Positions 1-8,996 of a stretch of 32,488 bases of DNA are shown here, piece by piece. Each line of letters starts with the position of its first letter. Position 1 is the stretch's first letter. The DNA comes from Catenovulum agarivorans YM01 (lineage in GTDB: Bacteria > Pseudomonadota > Gammaproteobacteria > Enterobacterales > Alteromonadaceae): positions 1 to 32,488 of the forward strand of contig NZ_JH767541.1 in NCBI RefSeq assembly GCF_000281085.1. The letters are read 5' to 3'. A program made the position numbers and the translations under genes. The notes below the pieces were generated by a model. It did not search any database. It saw only the letters and a list, made by a program, of their open reading frames with translations, and was not told where the DNA came from.

Positions 1-1120
1 AAATGTATAAGGTATTTTCGGCCATTTGCCAAATGCGGCTATACCAAGCATCGTCAACTTCAAAATGCCCAGGGGTTGAGCCGACACCTGTCCAACGGTA
101 TTTTAAGCCGTGTACTTTTACTCCTTTTGGAATAGTGTATTCGATAATGCGGCCGTTTAACCAAGAGTATGATTCAAACTGCTGGCGACCTGCTTTTGTT
201 GTATAAAAGGTTTCAATTGTGTTTAAACGCATATTTGATTTGATGTGTATGTTTAAACCCGCTTCCGCTTCAATATCAAAATAAGGGGTAAAGTTTTTAT
301 TAAAATCGAGTTTACAGCGAATTTTTTTGCCATCGGCGATAAATGGAAATTTGCGCTCTGGGTAGTTGGTGCAGTTAGCTAGACCATAGTTGTTTAAAAT
401 TGGAATTTCGCTGGGAAATAAATCAAAAAAAGGTGCACGACCAGGCTGTTTTTTTGATTTGGCATTTTGCCATTGTGAGTCGTCAAAACCTGGTTGGTTC
501 CAAGCTCGTTCACTCCAATCTCGCAGGTCTTTACGTGCGTCGTACTTTACACTCCAAGCAGCAATTCGGTAAGGATTTTTCTTAAGCACTTTTTTATCAT
601 AAGCTGGGTGGTCTATCGCTTTCCAACTATCATCCGATACTATTGTGGTTTTGCCAACTTGTGCTTGAAAGATAAAACCGCCTGTATTGGATGAAATATA
701 AGTACCTTTTTGGCCATTGTCACCATAATACCAAGCCAAAGCAGCAATGGTATTTTTACCTTTTTTAAGGTACTTACTGATATCAACTTGGTCGTAATAT
801 TTATTTGACGCAATCGGATAAAAATCGACTCTTGGTGATGGTTTTACTGGGCTTGGGCCACCAGTATAGCTACCTTCAAAAACGACTAATTCACCATTAA
901 TCCATAACCAGTATTTAGTATCGGCACTGATATAAGCCATGCTGTTAGCGCTGGTTTCGCTTAGGTTAACTTCTTTGCGAAAAGCAGCCCAAGTGTTTGG
1001 GTCAGTAAATCTGCCTTGAGGCCAAATCCATTCGGCTGACCATTCAACTGCAAGGGATGGAAATGACAAAAATAGCAGCACGCAGCTGCATATTTTTGCC
1101 ATGATTTTAGAGTTTTTCAT
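1..1120 (-). CDS. GH78-like alpha-L-rhamnosidase, N-terminal part (cut by window edge)
   Basis: The reading frame is open from the ATG at 1120 to the window edge (about 373 codons), so the C-terminus lies outside. A Sec signal peptide ends near residue 24 (PSLA). The mature protein begins with WSAEWIWP, followed by the beta-sandwich pattern typical of bacterial rhamnosidase N-terminal domains (ADTKYWLWINGELV, later GKNTIAALAWYYGD and DDSWKAI). The (alpha/alpha)6 catalytic barrel with its acidic residues would be beyond the edge, so activity cannot be judged. It lies 81 nt downstream of a sulfatase on the same strand and is probably co-transcribed, consistent with desulfation followed by rhamnose removal. 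An SD-like AGGA lies 6 nt before the ATG, inside a hairpin. The GH78-type assignment comes from the N-terminal modules only; another rhamnosidase-like family is possible. Confidence 0.75.
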   Translation of the reverse strand, partial: MKNSKIMAKICSCVLLFLSFPSLAVEWSAEWIWPQGRFTDPNTWAAFRKEVNLSETSANSMAYISADTKYWLWINGELVVFEGSYTGGPSPVKPSPRVDFYPIASNKYYDQVDISKYLKKGKNTIAALAWYYGDNGQKGTYISSNTGGFIFQAQVGKTTIVSDDSWKAIDHPAYDKKVLKKNPYRIAAWSVKYDARKDLRDWSERAWNQPGFDDSQWQNAKSKKQPGRAPFFDLFPSEIPILNNYGLANCTNYPERKFPFIADGKKIRCKLDFNKNFTPYFDIEAEAGLNIHIKSNMRLNTIETFYTTKAGRQQFESYSWLNGRIIEYTIPKGVKVHGLKYRWTGVGSTPGHFEVDDAWYSRIWQMAENTLYI

Positions 1121-1125
1121 TGTTA

Positions 1126-1163
1126 TTCCTAGTAATAAATGCTGGTTTAATGCTTACTAGGAA
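1126..1163 (-). promoter_or_regulatory. Perfect 10-bp inverted repeat covering the ribosome binding site
   Basis: TTCCTAGTAA (1126-1135) and TTACTAGGAA (1154-1163) are exact reverse complements separated by 18 nt. On the minus-strand transcript the AGGA at 1130-1127, the only SD-like sequence before the ATG at 1120, is inside the stem. The hairpin could limit translation of the rhamnosidase gene relative to the upstream sulfatase. A degenerate half of the locus-wide element (AGGGTATTAA, minus strand, 1192-1183) lies just upstream. Confidence 0.5.
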
Positions 1164-1201
1164 AATGCAACTGGCAGAAAAATTAATACCCTACATTAAA
1201 C

Positions 1202-2599
1202 TTATTTGGTTAATAATTTTCGGCTGGTAACTGGATACCAATCTACTAATTTTTGCGCTAATCGTTTGACGATTTTTGGGTTTTTCTCAGCTAAATTGGT
1301 GGTTTCGTATTGATCTTGTGCCAAGTTGTACAAACGAGGTTCTCCAATCATAGAGTGTTTATCTGTCCAACGTGGATTTTCACCGTCATAACTTAAAATT
1401 AATTTCCAATCGTCTTCAATCACCCAGCGGTACAATAACGAACCTTCAATATTGTCTAGGTCTACAACATCGTGGCCATAGCCTTCACCATAAATGGTAT
1501 TGCGCTGAATTAATTTTTGCTGTTTCAAAGTTTCAAATAAATTTAACCCAGGCAAACCCGCTGGTACTTCAATACCCGCTGCACCTAATATGGTTGGCAC
1601 TATGTCAATACTGCTGGTCATTTCATTGCGCATTTGCGCTTTAAATTGGCTGGGTAATGAATAAATAATTGGCGTACGCACACCTGCTTCGTCAGGATTC
1701 ATTTTTGAGCGAGTTAAATAAGTATGCGATTTATTTGGGTTTTGGATCCAACCATTGTCTGATACATAAACCACTAAGGTATTGTCTTTTAAACCAGTTT
1801 TGTCTAAATGATCCATTAACTGGCCGTTGGTTTCGTCAAACCATTCAACCATAGCGTAATATTTTGCCACTGGTTCTGGGTAACCTTTACCTTGGTACTT
1901 GTTTAGTATGCGCTCTGGTGGTGTATGTGGCGCATGTGGCATGTATGGTGCGTACCAAACAAAAAATGGTTTGTTGTCGGCTTTGGCTTGGTCAATAAAA
2001 TTAGTCACTATCTCCATTCCTTCGCGACCAATTTTTAAACCATCATCACCATGGCGACCGCCTTTTTCAGGAAAGCCTCGGGTCATACCTTGGTCAAAAC
2101 CTCCTCGCTTATAGCTGCCTTCCCACCATTTTCCTGTTTGTAGTGATACATAACCTTTTTCGCGTAACATTTGTGGCAAAGTAGCTACTCTATCAATGTT
2201 AGAAATGAGCTGTTCACGCGCAGCATTGTAGGCAGCCGAGTTCTTTTTACCATAGACACTTGGTGCAGGATCATTACCCGTAATCAGGTGCTGTGATGCG
2301 TATAATCCTGTCGCTATTGTCGCTAAAGATGGTCGACATAGCGACGTCGGAACGTAACCGCGGCTAAAAGTTACACCTTCAGCTGCTAATTTATCCAAAG
2401 CTGGAGTATTAACGTGTGGACTACCCATAAAACCATAGTCGTTCCATGCATGGTCGTCCGACAATATGATGACAACATTTGGTGGAGTCTGTTTACTTGT
2501 GTTGGTTTGTTCGGCTGCGGTTCTTTGAGTATTTGAAGTGCTATTGCACGCCGTAAGAATTAAGCTGGTTAATACAGCAGCAAGTTTAAATTTTTTCAT
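1202..2599 (-). CDS. S1-family sulfatase lipoprotein with variant CRPSL active-site motif
   Basis: Alkaline-phosphatase-superfamily sulfatase of 465 aa, predicted to remove sulfate esters from glycan fragments. It has a lipobox (LTAC, Cys18), so it should be membrane-anchored. The metal-binding SDDHAWNDYG begins near residue 47, and the active-site segment is TSLCRPSLATIATG with Cys88 as the residue expected to become formylglycine. The usual motif is C-x-P-S-R; here the arginine is leucine, although the wider context is normal. Other sulfatase signatures are TGKWW, PYMPHAPHTPPE and VYVSDNGW. An AAGAG ribosome binding site precedes the ATG. It heads a minus-strand unit with the GH78-like gene and has the locus-wide element upstream at 2708-2676. 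S1 subfamily and sulfate position are not assignable by eye. Confidence 0.88.
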   Translation of the reverse strand: MKKFKLAAVLTSLILTACNSTSNTQRTAAEQTNTSKQTPPNVVIILSDDHAWNDYGFMGSPHVNTPALDKLAAEGVTFSRGYVPTSLCRPSLATIATGLYASQHLITGNDPAPSVYGKKNSAAYNAAREQLISNIDRVATLPQMLREKGYVSLQTGKWWEGSYKRGGFDQGMTRGFPEKGGRHGDDGLKIGREGMEIVTNFIDQAKADNKPFFVWYAPYMPHAPHTPPERILNKYQGKGYPEPVAKYYAMVEWFDETNGQLMDHLDKTGLKDNTLVVYVSDNGWIQNPNKSHTYLTRSKMNPDEAGVRTPIIYSLPSQFKAQMRNEMTSSIDIVPTILGAAGIEVPAGLPGLNLFETLKQQKLIQRNTIYGEGYGHDVVDLDNIEGSLLYRWVIEDDWKLILSYDGENPRWTDKHSMIGEPRLYNLAQDQYETTNLAEKNPKIVKRLAQKLVDWYPVTSRKLLTK

Positions 2600-2675
2600 T
2601 TTATTCTCTTGTTTGATTGACTATTTTGTTGTTCACAGCTGGTGTTAGCTAAGCCTAAATTTGGCAAAGTTATTA

Positions 2676-2708
2676 GTAATAGGTCGGTAACTTGAAAACT
2701 GATACCCC
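2676..2708 (-). promoter_or_regulatory. Locus-wide bipartite element upstream of the CRPSL sulfatase
   Basis: Read on the minus strand it is GGGGTATCAG (2708-2699), 13 nt, then GACCTATTAC (2685-2676). This matches the consensus GGGGTGTCAA-N13-TCCCTATTCC at 8 of 10 and 7 of 10 positions. It points at the sulfatase start 77 nt away. It could be a promoter or an operator. Confidence 0.55.
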
Positions 2709-2747
2709 TGCTTTATGAGTAGTCATAATGAATTTATTTGTAGCCTG

Positions 2748-2757
2748 TGGGTATCAG
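2748..2757 (+). promoter_or_regulatory. Half-match of the locus-wide element facing GH2
   Basis: TGGGTATCAG is the mirror of the minus-strand copy at 2699-2708; together they form a perfect 9-bp inverted repeat (CTGATACCC/GGGTATCAG) in the divergent GH2-sulfatase interval. The second half (TCCCTATTCC) is not recognisable 13 nt downstream, so this copy may be degenerate. The rest of the 229-nt interval holds only the GH2 ribosome binding site (AAGG, about 10 nt before the ATG). Confidence 0.35.
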
Positions 2758-2828
2758 AATGCTCTGGTGAGCGCATAAATATATACAGGCCCAAGATTTA
2801 GCAACTAATAGAACAAGGTAATAGAAAA

Positions 2829-5800
2829 ATGAAGTCTGCGAGAGTTATGACGTTATTTAATCACACAGTAGTCATGCTGCTGTTGTGTGTCACTGGATTG
2901 ATTTTTAGCAATTCCGCAGGCGCATTTTCCCACTCAAAAGAAATTAACTTTAATCATAATTGGAAATTCAAATTGGCAGACAATTCTGCGTTTAAAAACC
3001 AAGACCACAATGATAGTGGTTGGAATTTAGTAGATGTTCCCCATGATTATATTTTTGAACAGGGTGTCAGTGAAGACGGAGTTCAAGGGCAAGCTGGTGG
3101 TTATCACGGCGGAGGCGTAGCTTGGTATCGTAAACACTTTGCATTTAATAACCTATGGCAAGGCAAACAAGTTTTCATCCATTTTGATGGCGTTTATATG
3201 AATAGTGAAGTGTGGTTAAACGGCCATCTGTTAGGTTCTCGCCCCTACGGTTATATTAGCTTTCACTATGAGATTACAAAATACTTAAAAAAAGACAATA
3301 ATGTCATCAGTGTGCGGGTTGATAATACTCTACAGCCTTCCGCTCGTTGGTATCACCCCGGTGGTATTTATGCGCCGGTAAAATTGAAAGTGGTTAACCC
3401 AACTCATATCAAGCACAACTCTTTATTTGTTTCTACACCTAAAGTTGGTAAACAAACCACTGTTCAAACTGCGTTTGAACTAAGTCAAAAAGTAAACCAT
3501 GCGAGCAACTATCAAGTTCGTTATCGGCTGGTCGACCAAGATGGTGGTGAGGTTTTAACTGGCAAATCTACACTTTCTGCTATCCAACAACAAGGTAACT
3601 ATCAATTCTCGTTCCAATTAGACAATGCAAAACGTTGGAACCCACATGATGCCTACTTGTATAACTTGAATATTGACCTATTGCATGAAGGCAAAGTAAT
3701 CGATAGCGACAATACTAACTTTGGTGTGCGTGAAATTGCTTGGAAAACCGACACGGGCTTTTGGATTAATGGCAAAAACGTCAAAATTAAAGGGGTATCA
3801 GAGCATTTTGAAGGTGGCCCTGTTGGCGGCGCTTGGACTAAACCATTATTGCGTTGGAAACTGCAATTATTAAAAGATATGGGGGTTAATGCTGTGCGCT
3901 TGGGTCACAACCCATATCCATCTATGTTTTACGACTTAGCCGATGAGTTAGGTATCATGTTAATGGATGAAATATTTGATGGTTGGCGTCAAAAAGCTCG
4001 CCACGATTACGGTCGTTATCATTTTGAACAATGGTGGCAAAAAGATATTACAGAGTGGGTAACACGTAATCGCAATCACCCTTCAATCATTATTTATAGC
4101 GTAGGGAACGAAACGCACGGTGAGATTGCACCACAATTAGTTAAAGCGGTTAAACAACTCGACCCTACGAGAATGGTAACTTCTGGTTCATCAAACAAAG
4201 AAGACATGGAGGTAGTGGGCGTTAACGGTGGTTCAGAAAATAAAAACTTCTTAGAAGGGTTTGAGTATGATAAGCCGTTTATTTCAACTGAAGCACCACA
4301 TACATGGCAGACTCGTGGTTACTACCGTACACAAACTTGGTGGCGGGATGGCCCATTAAACAATACCTATGATCTGCCTGACCTAACGGAAAACGAAATA
4401 TTTTTTTACGATTGGAAAGATCCGAAAGATTGGAGTAACCAGAAACAACATTTAAATTCATCTTACGATAATGCGACAGTGCGTATTAGCGCTCGAAAAA
4501 ATTGGGAAAGAGCGCGCGATTTACCATACCACTCAGGGCATTTCCGTTGGACTGGGTTTGATTATCACGGTGAAGCTGGGTTAGCGCATGGTGGTTGGCC
4601 ATTCCATTCATTTATGGGCGGTGCGTTAGATTTAGCTGGTTTTAAAAAAGACTTATTTCATTTTTATCGTAGCCAATGGTTAGATGAGCCGTCGTTACAT
4701 ATTTTGCCAAGTTGGACACATCCCACCATGGCAAAAGGTACTAAAATTCCAGTTTGGGTTTATTCAAATCTTGATGAAGTTGAGCTCTTCCTTAACGGTA
4801 AATCACTCGGTCGAGATAAACCTGGCCTTAAAGCTGAAGAAATGCAATGTGAGTGGTTGGTGCCTTGGCAACCAGGGAAGCTAACGGCTGTTGGTTATAA
4901 AAATGGTCAAAAAGTTTTAGAAAAAACCTTAAATACTGCCGGTGCGCCAGTCTCTTTACAACACTATGTGGAAGAATTTGCCGCTGAATCTGGTTTCTCT
5001 GCAACTAAAGTCATAACATCACAAGTGTTAGATAAAGCTAATGAGTTTTACCCTTATAGTGCCAACAAAGTTTATTACCACTTTTCGAGTGGGGTAAAAC
5101 AAAAGGCATTAGAAAATGGTTCTCCGTATGACCATACAAACCGTGTTCACGCCAACTTCCGTTCATTGTTTATGGGGAAAACCCGCGCCTTTGTTGAGAT
5201 GAAATATCCGCAAGCGAGAGAATTTGCCACCATAGGGGCAATTATTGGCGATGAAGCCTTGCGCCTATCTAACCAAGTTAGTATTGATGTGCAATATATT
5301 CCATTAACGGATAGTGCTCGTCATCAAATGCGACAGGTTAAAATTTTCTATACAGTTAATGATGCATATGCAACAGAGATGAAGCCATACACAGAGCCAT
5401 TCAATGTCGAAAACGGCGATACCGTTTACGCTAAAGTACTGATAAACGATAAAGTTGTGCTCTCTATGGAGCAAAAATTTGGTGATGGTGTTGGTCTGTT
5501 TTGGGGCGATAAAGACTCTGCCAAAATGTGGGTTGGTAGAGGCCTCAGACTACAAGCCGAAGCGGCTGAGTTAACTGGCGCTGAAGCAAAAAGCGATGCT
5601 AAGTGGGTACATGGTGGCTCTTACACTACTTTCAACGATAAAGAAGGTAAGCTGTATTGGTATCACGAGAATGATGGCGAAGATGGTGTATACAAATCGC
5701 TCATTCGTTATACTCACAATGATCAAAAGTCTAAACGCCCGCTCGATCTATACATAAATAATGAATTTGTCACTACGGTTGAATTTAAATCGACTGGAAG

Positions 5801-5921
5801 TTGGGTAAATTATTGGAGTGTCGTTGAGGTTGAATTTACCTTGGTGAAGGGTGCCAATCACATTGAGCTCAGAACAAAAGGTGAAAGTGGGCCAAATCTA
5901 GACCAGATAAAACTAGACTAA
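2829..5921 (+). CDS. GH2-family glycoside hydrolase with C-terminal CBM-like domain
   Basis: A 1030-aa secreted beta-glycosidase of the retaining GH2 family. The signal peptide ends near residue 32. The order is a sugar-binding jelly roll (about 36-200, with HGGGVAWYRKHF and NSEVWLNGHLLG), an Ig-like domain, and a TIM barrel with VNAVRLGHNPYP and MDEIFDGW. Acid/base Glu428 lies in YSVGNETHGE and the likely nucleophile Glu488 in FISTEAPHTW. After a further Ig-like domain, residues from about 900 (LQAEAAEL to GPNLDQIKLD) look like a CBM6/CBM35-type beta-sandwich, making it long for GH2. Specificity could be beta-galactosidase, beta-glucuronidase or beta-xylosidase; in this locus an action on side chains or on desulfated uronate oligosaccharides is plausible. 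Transcribed alone: divergent neighbour upstream, strong terminator downstream. Confidence 0.9.
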   Translation: MKSARVMTLFNHTVVMLLLCVTGLIFSNSAGAFSHSKEINFNHNWKFKLADNSAFKNQDHNDSGWNLVDVPHDYIFEQGVSEDGVQGQAGGYHGGGVAWYRKHFAFNNLWQGKQVFIHFDGVYMNSEVWLNGHLLGSRPYGYISFHYEITKYLKKDNNVISVRVDNTLQPSARWYHPGGIYAPVKLKVVNPTHIKHNSLFVSTPKVGKQTTVQTAFELSQKVNHASNYQVRYRLVDQDGGEVLTGKSTLSAIQQQGNYQFSFQLDNAKRWNPHDAYLYNLNIDLLHEGKVIDSDNTNFGVREIAWKTDTGFWINGKNVKIKGVSEHFEGGPVGGAWTKPLLRWKLQLLKDMGVNAVRLGHNPYPSMFYDLADELGIMLMDEIFDGWRQKARHDYGRYHFEQWWQKDITEWVTRNRNHPSIIIYSVGNETHGEIAPQLVKAVKQLDPTRMVTSGSSNKEDMEVVGVNGGSENKNFLEGFEYDKPFISTEAPHTWQTRGYYRTQTWWRDGPLNNTYDLPDLTENEIFFYDWKDPKDWSNQKQHLNSSYDNATVRISARKNWERARDLPYHSGHFRWTGFDYHGEAGLAHGGWPFHSFMGGALDLAGFKKDLFHFYRSQWLDEPSLHILPSWTHPTMAKGTKIPVWVYSNLDEVELFLNGKSLGRDKPGLKAEEMQCEWLVPWQPGKLTAVGYKNGQKVLEKTLNTAGAPVSLQHYVEEFAAESGFSATKVITSQVLDKANEFYPYSANKVYYHFSSGVKQKALENGSPYDHTNRVHANFRSLFMGKTRAFVEMKYPQAREFATIGAIIGDEALRLSNQVSIDVQYIPLTDSARHQMRQVKIFYTVNDAYATEMKPYTEPFNVENGDTVYAKVLINDKVVLSMEQKFGDGVGLFWGDKDSAKMWVGRGLRLQAEAAELTGAEAKSDAKWVHGGSYTTFNDKEGKLYWYHENDGEDGVYKSLIRYTHNDQKSKRPLDLYINNEFVTTVEFKSTGSWVNYWSVVEVEFTLVKGANHIELRTKGESGPNLDQIKLD

Positions 5922-5964
5922 TCAAGTTGGCTCTAGAATAGCAAATTAGTTTCGGTTAAATACT

Positions 5965-5997
5965 AAACGCGCGGTTTGTAAACACCGCGCGTTTTTT
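5965..5997 (+). terminator. Rho-independent terminator after GH2
   Basis: An 11-bp stem (AAACGCGCGGT at 5965-5975, ACCGCGCGTTT at 5984-5994) with an 8-nt loop, followed by a run of T, starts 43 nt after the GH2 stop codon. It separates GH2 from the GH78 unit. Confidence 0.92.
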
Positions 5998-6021
5998 GTT
6001 TGCCCAGCGAAGCTGGCAAAC
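5998..6021. repeat. Small palindrome immediately after the terminator
   Basis: GTTTGCCCAGC and GCTGGCAAAC are complementary apart from one extra C, giving a compact 10-bp hairpin with a GAA loop. It follows the GH2 terminator directly. It may be a second termination structure or a REP-like chromosomal palindrome. The remaining 90 nt up to the next element show no recognised feature. Confidence 0.45.
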
Positions 6022-6112
6022 CCGTCGGATTGAAAGAAATCTGAACCCCAAAGCGATTACTTTGTATCTGATGTGATAAAAGGTTTTATTAGCATAAAAA
6101 AAATGAGCAAAA

Positions 6113-6145
6113 GGGGTGTCAACATACAAAGAACACCCCTATTCC
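6113..6145 (+). promoter_or_regulatory. Locus-wide bipartite element upstream of GH78
   Basis: GGGGTGTCAA (6113-6122), 13 nt, then CCCCTATTCC (6136-6145), 49 nt before the GH78 start. This copy is also a perfect 8-bp inverted repeat, AGGGGTGT/ACACCCCT, so a dyad operator or hairpin reading is possible as well as a promoter reading. Confidence 0.65.
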
Positions 6146-6194
6146 TGACAGTAGTTAATTTGAATTTTAAGATTCTTAATTTACCGGATTTAAA

Positions 6195-8987
6195 ATGTAT
6201 CTTGATGTGATTAATATTCGTAAATATGTATTAGTGCTGAGCTTGGCATTGACGCTGGCCGCTTGTGGCTTAGCCAATAATTCAAGCGTGCAATTGGCTG
6301 CGCCAGTTGCCTTAAAGGTTGGAGAAGGGTTTGTAAACCCAGTCGGTTATTATGAACAGATGCCAAGGTTTTCTTGGCAGTTTGACGAAAATAGTGCTTT
6401 AACAAGCCAGCAAGCATACCAGATACAGGTCGCGACGAGTATAGATGCAATGGATAGTGCCAATTTATGGGATAGCAATAAGCAAGTCTCTAATCAAAGT
6501 AGTTGGATTAAATATCAAGGCTTAGAGCTGAGCTCAAGACAACGTGTCTATTGGCGTGTGAGAGTATGGGATGAGCAGGGTCGTATTTCTAACTGGAGTG
6601 AAATTGCAACAATAGAATTGGGCTTATTGGCAAACAACGAATGGAAAGCACAATGGGTTCGACATCCAGAAGCAAACGAATTTAGAGAATTTAAAAAAGG
6701 TAACACTACCTTTAAAAACAAGTTATATCGTCCTCAATATCTTCGTACTAAATTTAGTAGCGAGTCAGAAATAAAATATGCGCGTTTATATATTACAGCT
6801 AAAGGTATTTTCAAAGCTTACTTAAATGGTCAAACAATTTCTAAGGATGTAATGACCCCTGGCTGGACTGATTATTCTCAGCGGATAGAAACCTTAACAT
6901 ATGACGTAACTAACCTTATTCAAGTTGGTGAAAATGTTCTTGCGGCGACTGTTGCCGAAGGTTGGCACACAGGGCGTATTTTGTCCCCTCAGCCCAGAGA
7001 TGTGGAACCGTCCGCGTTACTAGCGCAACTAGAAATAGTCTACACAGATGGCACTCAGCATATAGTTAAAACCGACAATAGTTGGCAGGTGTCTATAAAT
7101 GGGCCGATTCGAGATGCAGGTAATTACGATGGGGAAACCTATGATGAACATTATGAAATGCCAGGGTGGAATACCATTAATTTTGATAGTTCAAATTGGA
7201 ATACGGTTCTTGTTGAACCTCTTGACGGTAAGGTGTCCCTAGCGCCTAAACGTCATACAGCCCCTACCACCAAAGTTACATTATCTGCGGTAGATATAGT
7301 AAAGGTAACTAATCCTCAGCCTGATGTGGTTGTTTTTGATATGGGTCAAAACATGTTAGGTGTGCCTGAATTAAATATTCCTGTGCTCGCAAACCAGTTG
7401 GTAACTGTGCGTTTTGCTGAGGCCTTAGAACACAACACATTTTATACAGCCAACATGCGCACTGCTAAGGCAACCGATTATTACATGCCAGCTAAATCAG
7501 GTGTTATCAACTACATTCCAACTTTTACTTTTCATGGCTACCGTTACGTTGAAATATCAGGGTTCGATCAATCGAAAACACCAGAATTGAGCTGGGTTAA
7601 GGGGTTAGTCCAACATTCAGATTTTAATGTTCATGCTAATTTTACCAGTTCGCATACCAAGTTAAATAAGCTAGCTGAAAACGTTGTTTGGGGGTTGCGT
7701 GGTAATTTTTTAGATATTCCTACAGATTGCCCACAGCGTGATGAACGTTTGGGTTGGACAGGTGATGCCCAGGTATTTGCCAGCCCATCTATGCATATGG
7801 CGGATGTTTATGGTTTTTGGGCTGCTTGGCTTCAATCAGTGCGTGAGGAGCAAGCTGTGGATGGTAGGGTACCCAATTTTATTCCAACCAAACAAAATAA
7901 ACATACTAAAGGTGCTTCTTCTGGTTGGGGTGATGTAGCTGTAATTGTACCCTGGGAGCTTTATGTTTTAACAGGCGATAAGCAAATTCTGGCTGACAAT
8001 TACGATATGATGCAAAAATGGCTTAGTTACCATCAAACACAAGTTAAAGACAATATCTCACATATGGATAGCTTTCGAGATTGGTTGCAACCTTATCCAA
8101 AACAACAAGACAAAGCACAGCGTCGCCGCGGTGATACTCCGCAAAATTTGATCTCAACTGCTTATTATGCGCGCGTTCTAGATTATATATCTCGAGCAGC
8201 AAAAGTTTTGGGGAATGAAGATGATGCTCAAGGGTACGCTGCAAAATTTAGCGAGATTAAAATTGCATTTCGCAGAGAGTTTTATGACGAGCAAACAAAA
8301 GCTAAAACAGACAACACTCAAACCAGTTATTTGTTACCACTTGCGTTCAATTTATTTGATGGTGATGACAAGCACAGAGCTCAACAACATTTGTTAGCAG
8401 AGATCGAGCGTGCTGGCTATCACTTAGGTACTGGTTTCTTGGGTACTCCTTTATTGGCACCAGTTCTGCAGGAGATGGGACGAAGTGACGTGATGTTTGA
8501 AATCTTGTTTAAAGAAACCTATCCATCATGGTTCTATTCTATTAATAACGGCGCAACCACTACATGGGAGCGTTGGGATTCTTATTCTATAAAAGATGGT
8601 TTTAGTAAAGAAAGCATGAATTCGCTAAATCATTACGCTTATGGTGCGGTCGCACAGTGGTTTTATCAGGGAATATTGGGTATTAAACCCTTAGAGCCTG
8701 GTTTTAGCCATATAAAAATCGAACCTCAATTTAATCAGCGTTTAACCAACGCGAGTGGGAGTTATAAAACACCGCATGGAGAAGTAGCTGTAAGTTGGAA
8801 CATCAATAAAGACCTTCTGTCTATGGAAGTTAAAGTTCCCAAAAATACTTCAGCGAATATCGTTTTGACTAATACACAGCAGGGCAGTTTGACACTTAAT
8901 GGTTCGATAGCAAATGCACAACAACTCATTAGTTTAAAAGCGGGCAAATATCAAATTACCGCTAATTTATTAGCAATTGGCGAGTAG
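6195..8987 (+). CDS. GH78 alpha-L-rhamnosidase lipoprotein
   Basis: A 930-aa inverting alpha-L-rhamnosidase. The signal sequence has a lipobox (LAAC, Cys24), predicting membrane anchoring. Bacterial rhamnosidase N-terminal beta-sandwich domains (FSWQFDENS; ITAKGIFKAYLNGQ; TPGWTDYSQR) precede the (alpha/alpha)6 barrel. The family motif TDCPQRDERLGWTGD is intact and supplies Asp511, Glu517 and Asp524. A late glutamate, Glu792 in TTWERWDSY, matches the position of the general base in characterised GH78 enzymes. The C-terminal beta-sandwich (LEPGFSHIKIEPQF) is complete, so length and architecture are normal. It should release rhamnose from non-reducing ends of oligosaccharides after lyase, GH105 and sulfatase action. 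The next gene starts 9 nt after its stop, so the two form an operon under the element at 6113-6145. Confidence 0.95.
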   Translation: MYLDVINIRKYVLVLSLALTLAACGLANNSSVQLAAPVALKVGEGFVNPVGYYEQMPRFSWQFDENSALTSQQAYQIQVATSIDAMDSANLWDSNKQVSNQSSWIKYQGLELSSRQRVYWRVRVWDEQGRISNWSEIATIELGLLANNEWKAQWVRHPEANEFREFKKGNTTFKNKLYRPQYLRTKFSSESEIKYARLYITAKGIFKAYLNGQTISKDVMTPGWTDYSQRIETLTYDVTNLIQVGENVLAATVAEGWHTGRILSPQPRDVEPSALLAQLEIVYTDGTQHIVKTDNSWQVSINGPIRDAGNYDGETYDEHYEMPGWNTINFDSSNWNTVLVEPLDGKVSLAPKRHTAPTTKVTLSAVDIVKVTNPQPDVVVFDMGQNMLGVPELNIPVLANQLVTVRFAEALEHNTFYTANMRTAKATDYYMPAKSGVINYIPTFTFHGYRYVEISGFDQSKTPELSWVKGLVQHSDFNVHANFTSSHTKLNKLAENVVWGLRGNFLDIPTDCPQRDERLGWTGDAQVFASPSMHMADVYGFWAAWLQSVREEQAVDGRVPNFIPTKQNKHTKGASSGWGDVAVIVPWELYVLTGDKQILADNYDMMQKWLSYHQTQVKDNISHMDSFRDWLQPYPKQQDKAQRRRGDTPQNLISTAYYARVLDYISRAAKVLGNEDDAQGYAAKFSEIKIAFRREFYDEQTKAKTDNTQTSYLLPLAFNLFDGDDKHRAQQHLLAEIERAGYHLGTGFLGTPLLAPVLQEMGRSDVMFEILFKETYPSWFYSINNGATTTWERWDSYSIKDGFSKESMNSLNHYAYGAVAQWFYQGILGIKPLEPGFSHIKIEPQFNQRLTNASGSYKTPHGEVAVSWNINKDLLSMEVKVPKNTSANIVLTNTQQGSLTLNGSIANAQQLISLKAGKYQITANLLAIGE

Positions 8988-8996
8988 GAATAAATT

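Noticed and set aside
1157-1192. Possible shared element before the minus-strand GH78-like gene (AGGGTATTAA ... TTTCCTAG)
   Set aside because: Only the first half resembles the consensus and the spacing is about 18 nt; kept as a degenerate half-site in the hairpin entry.
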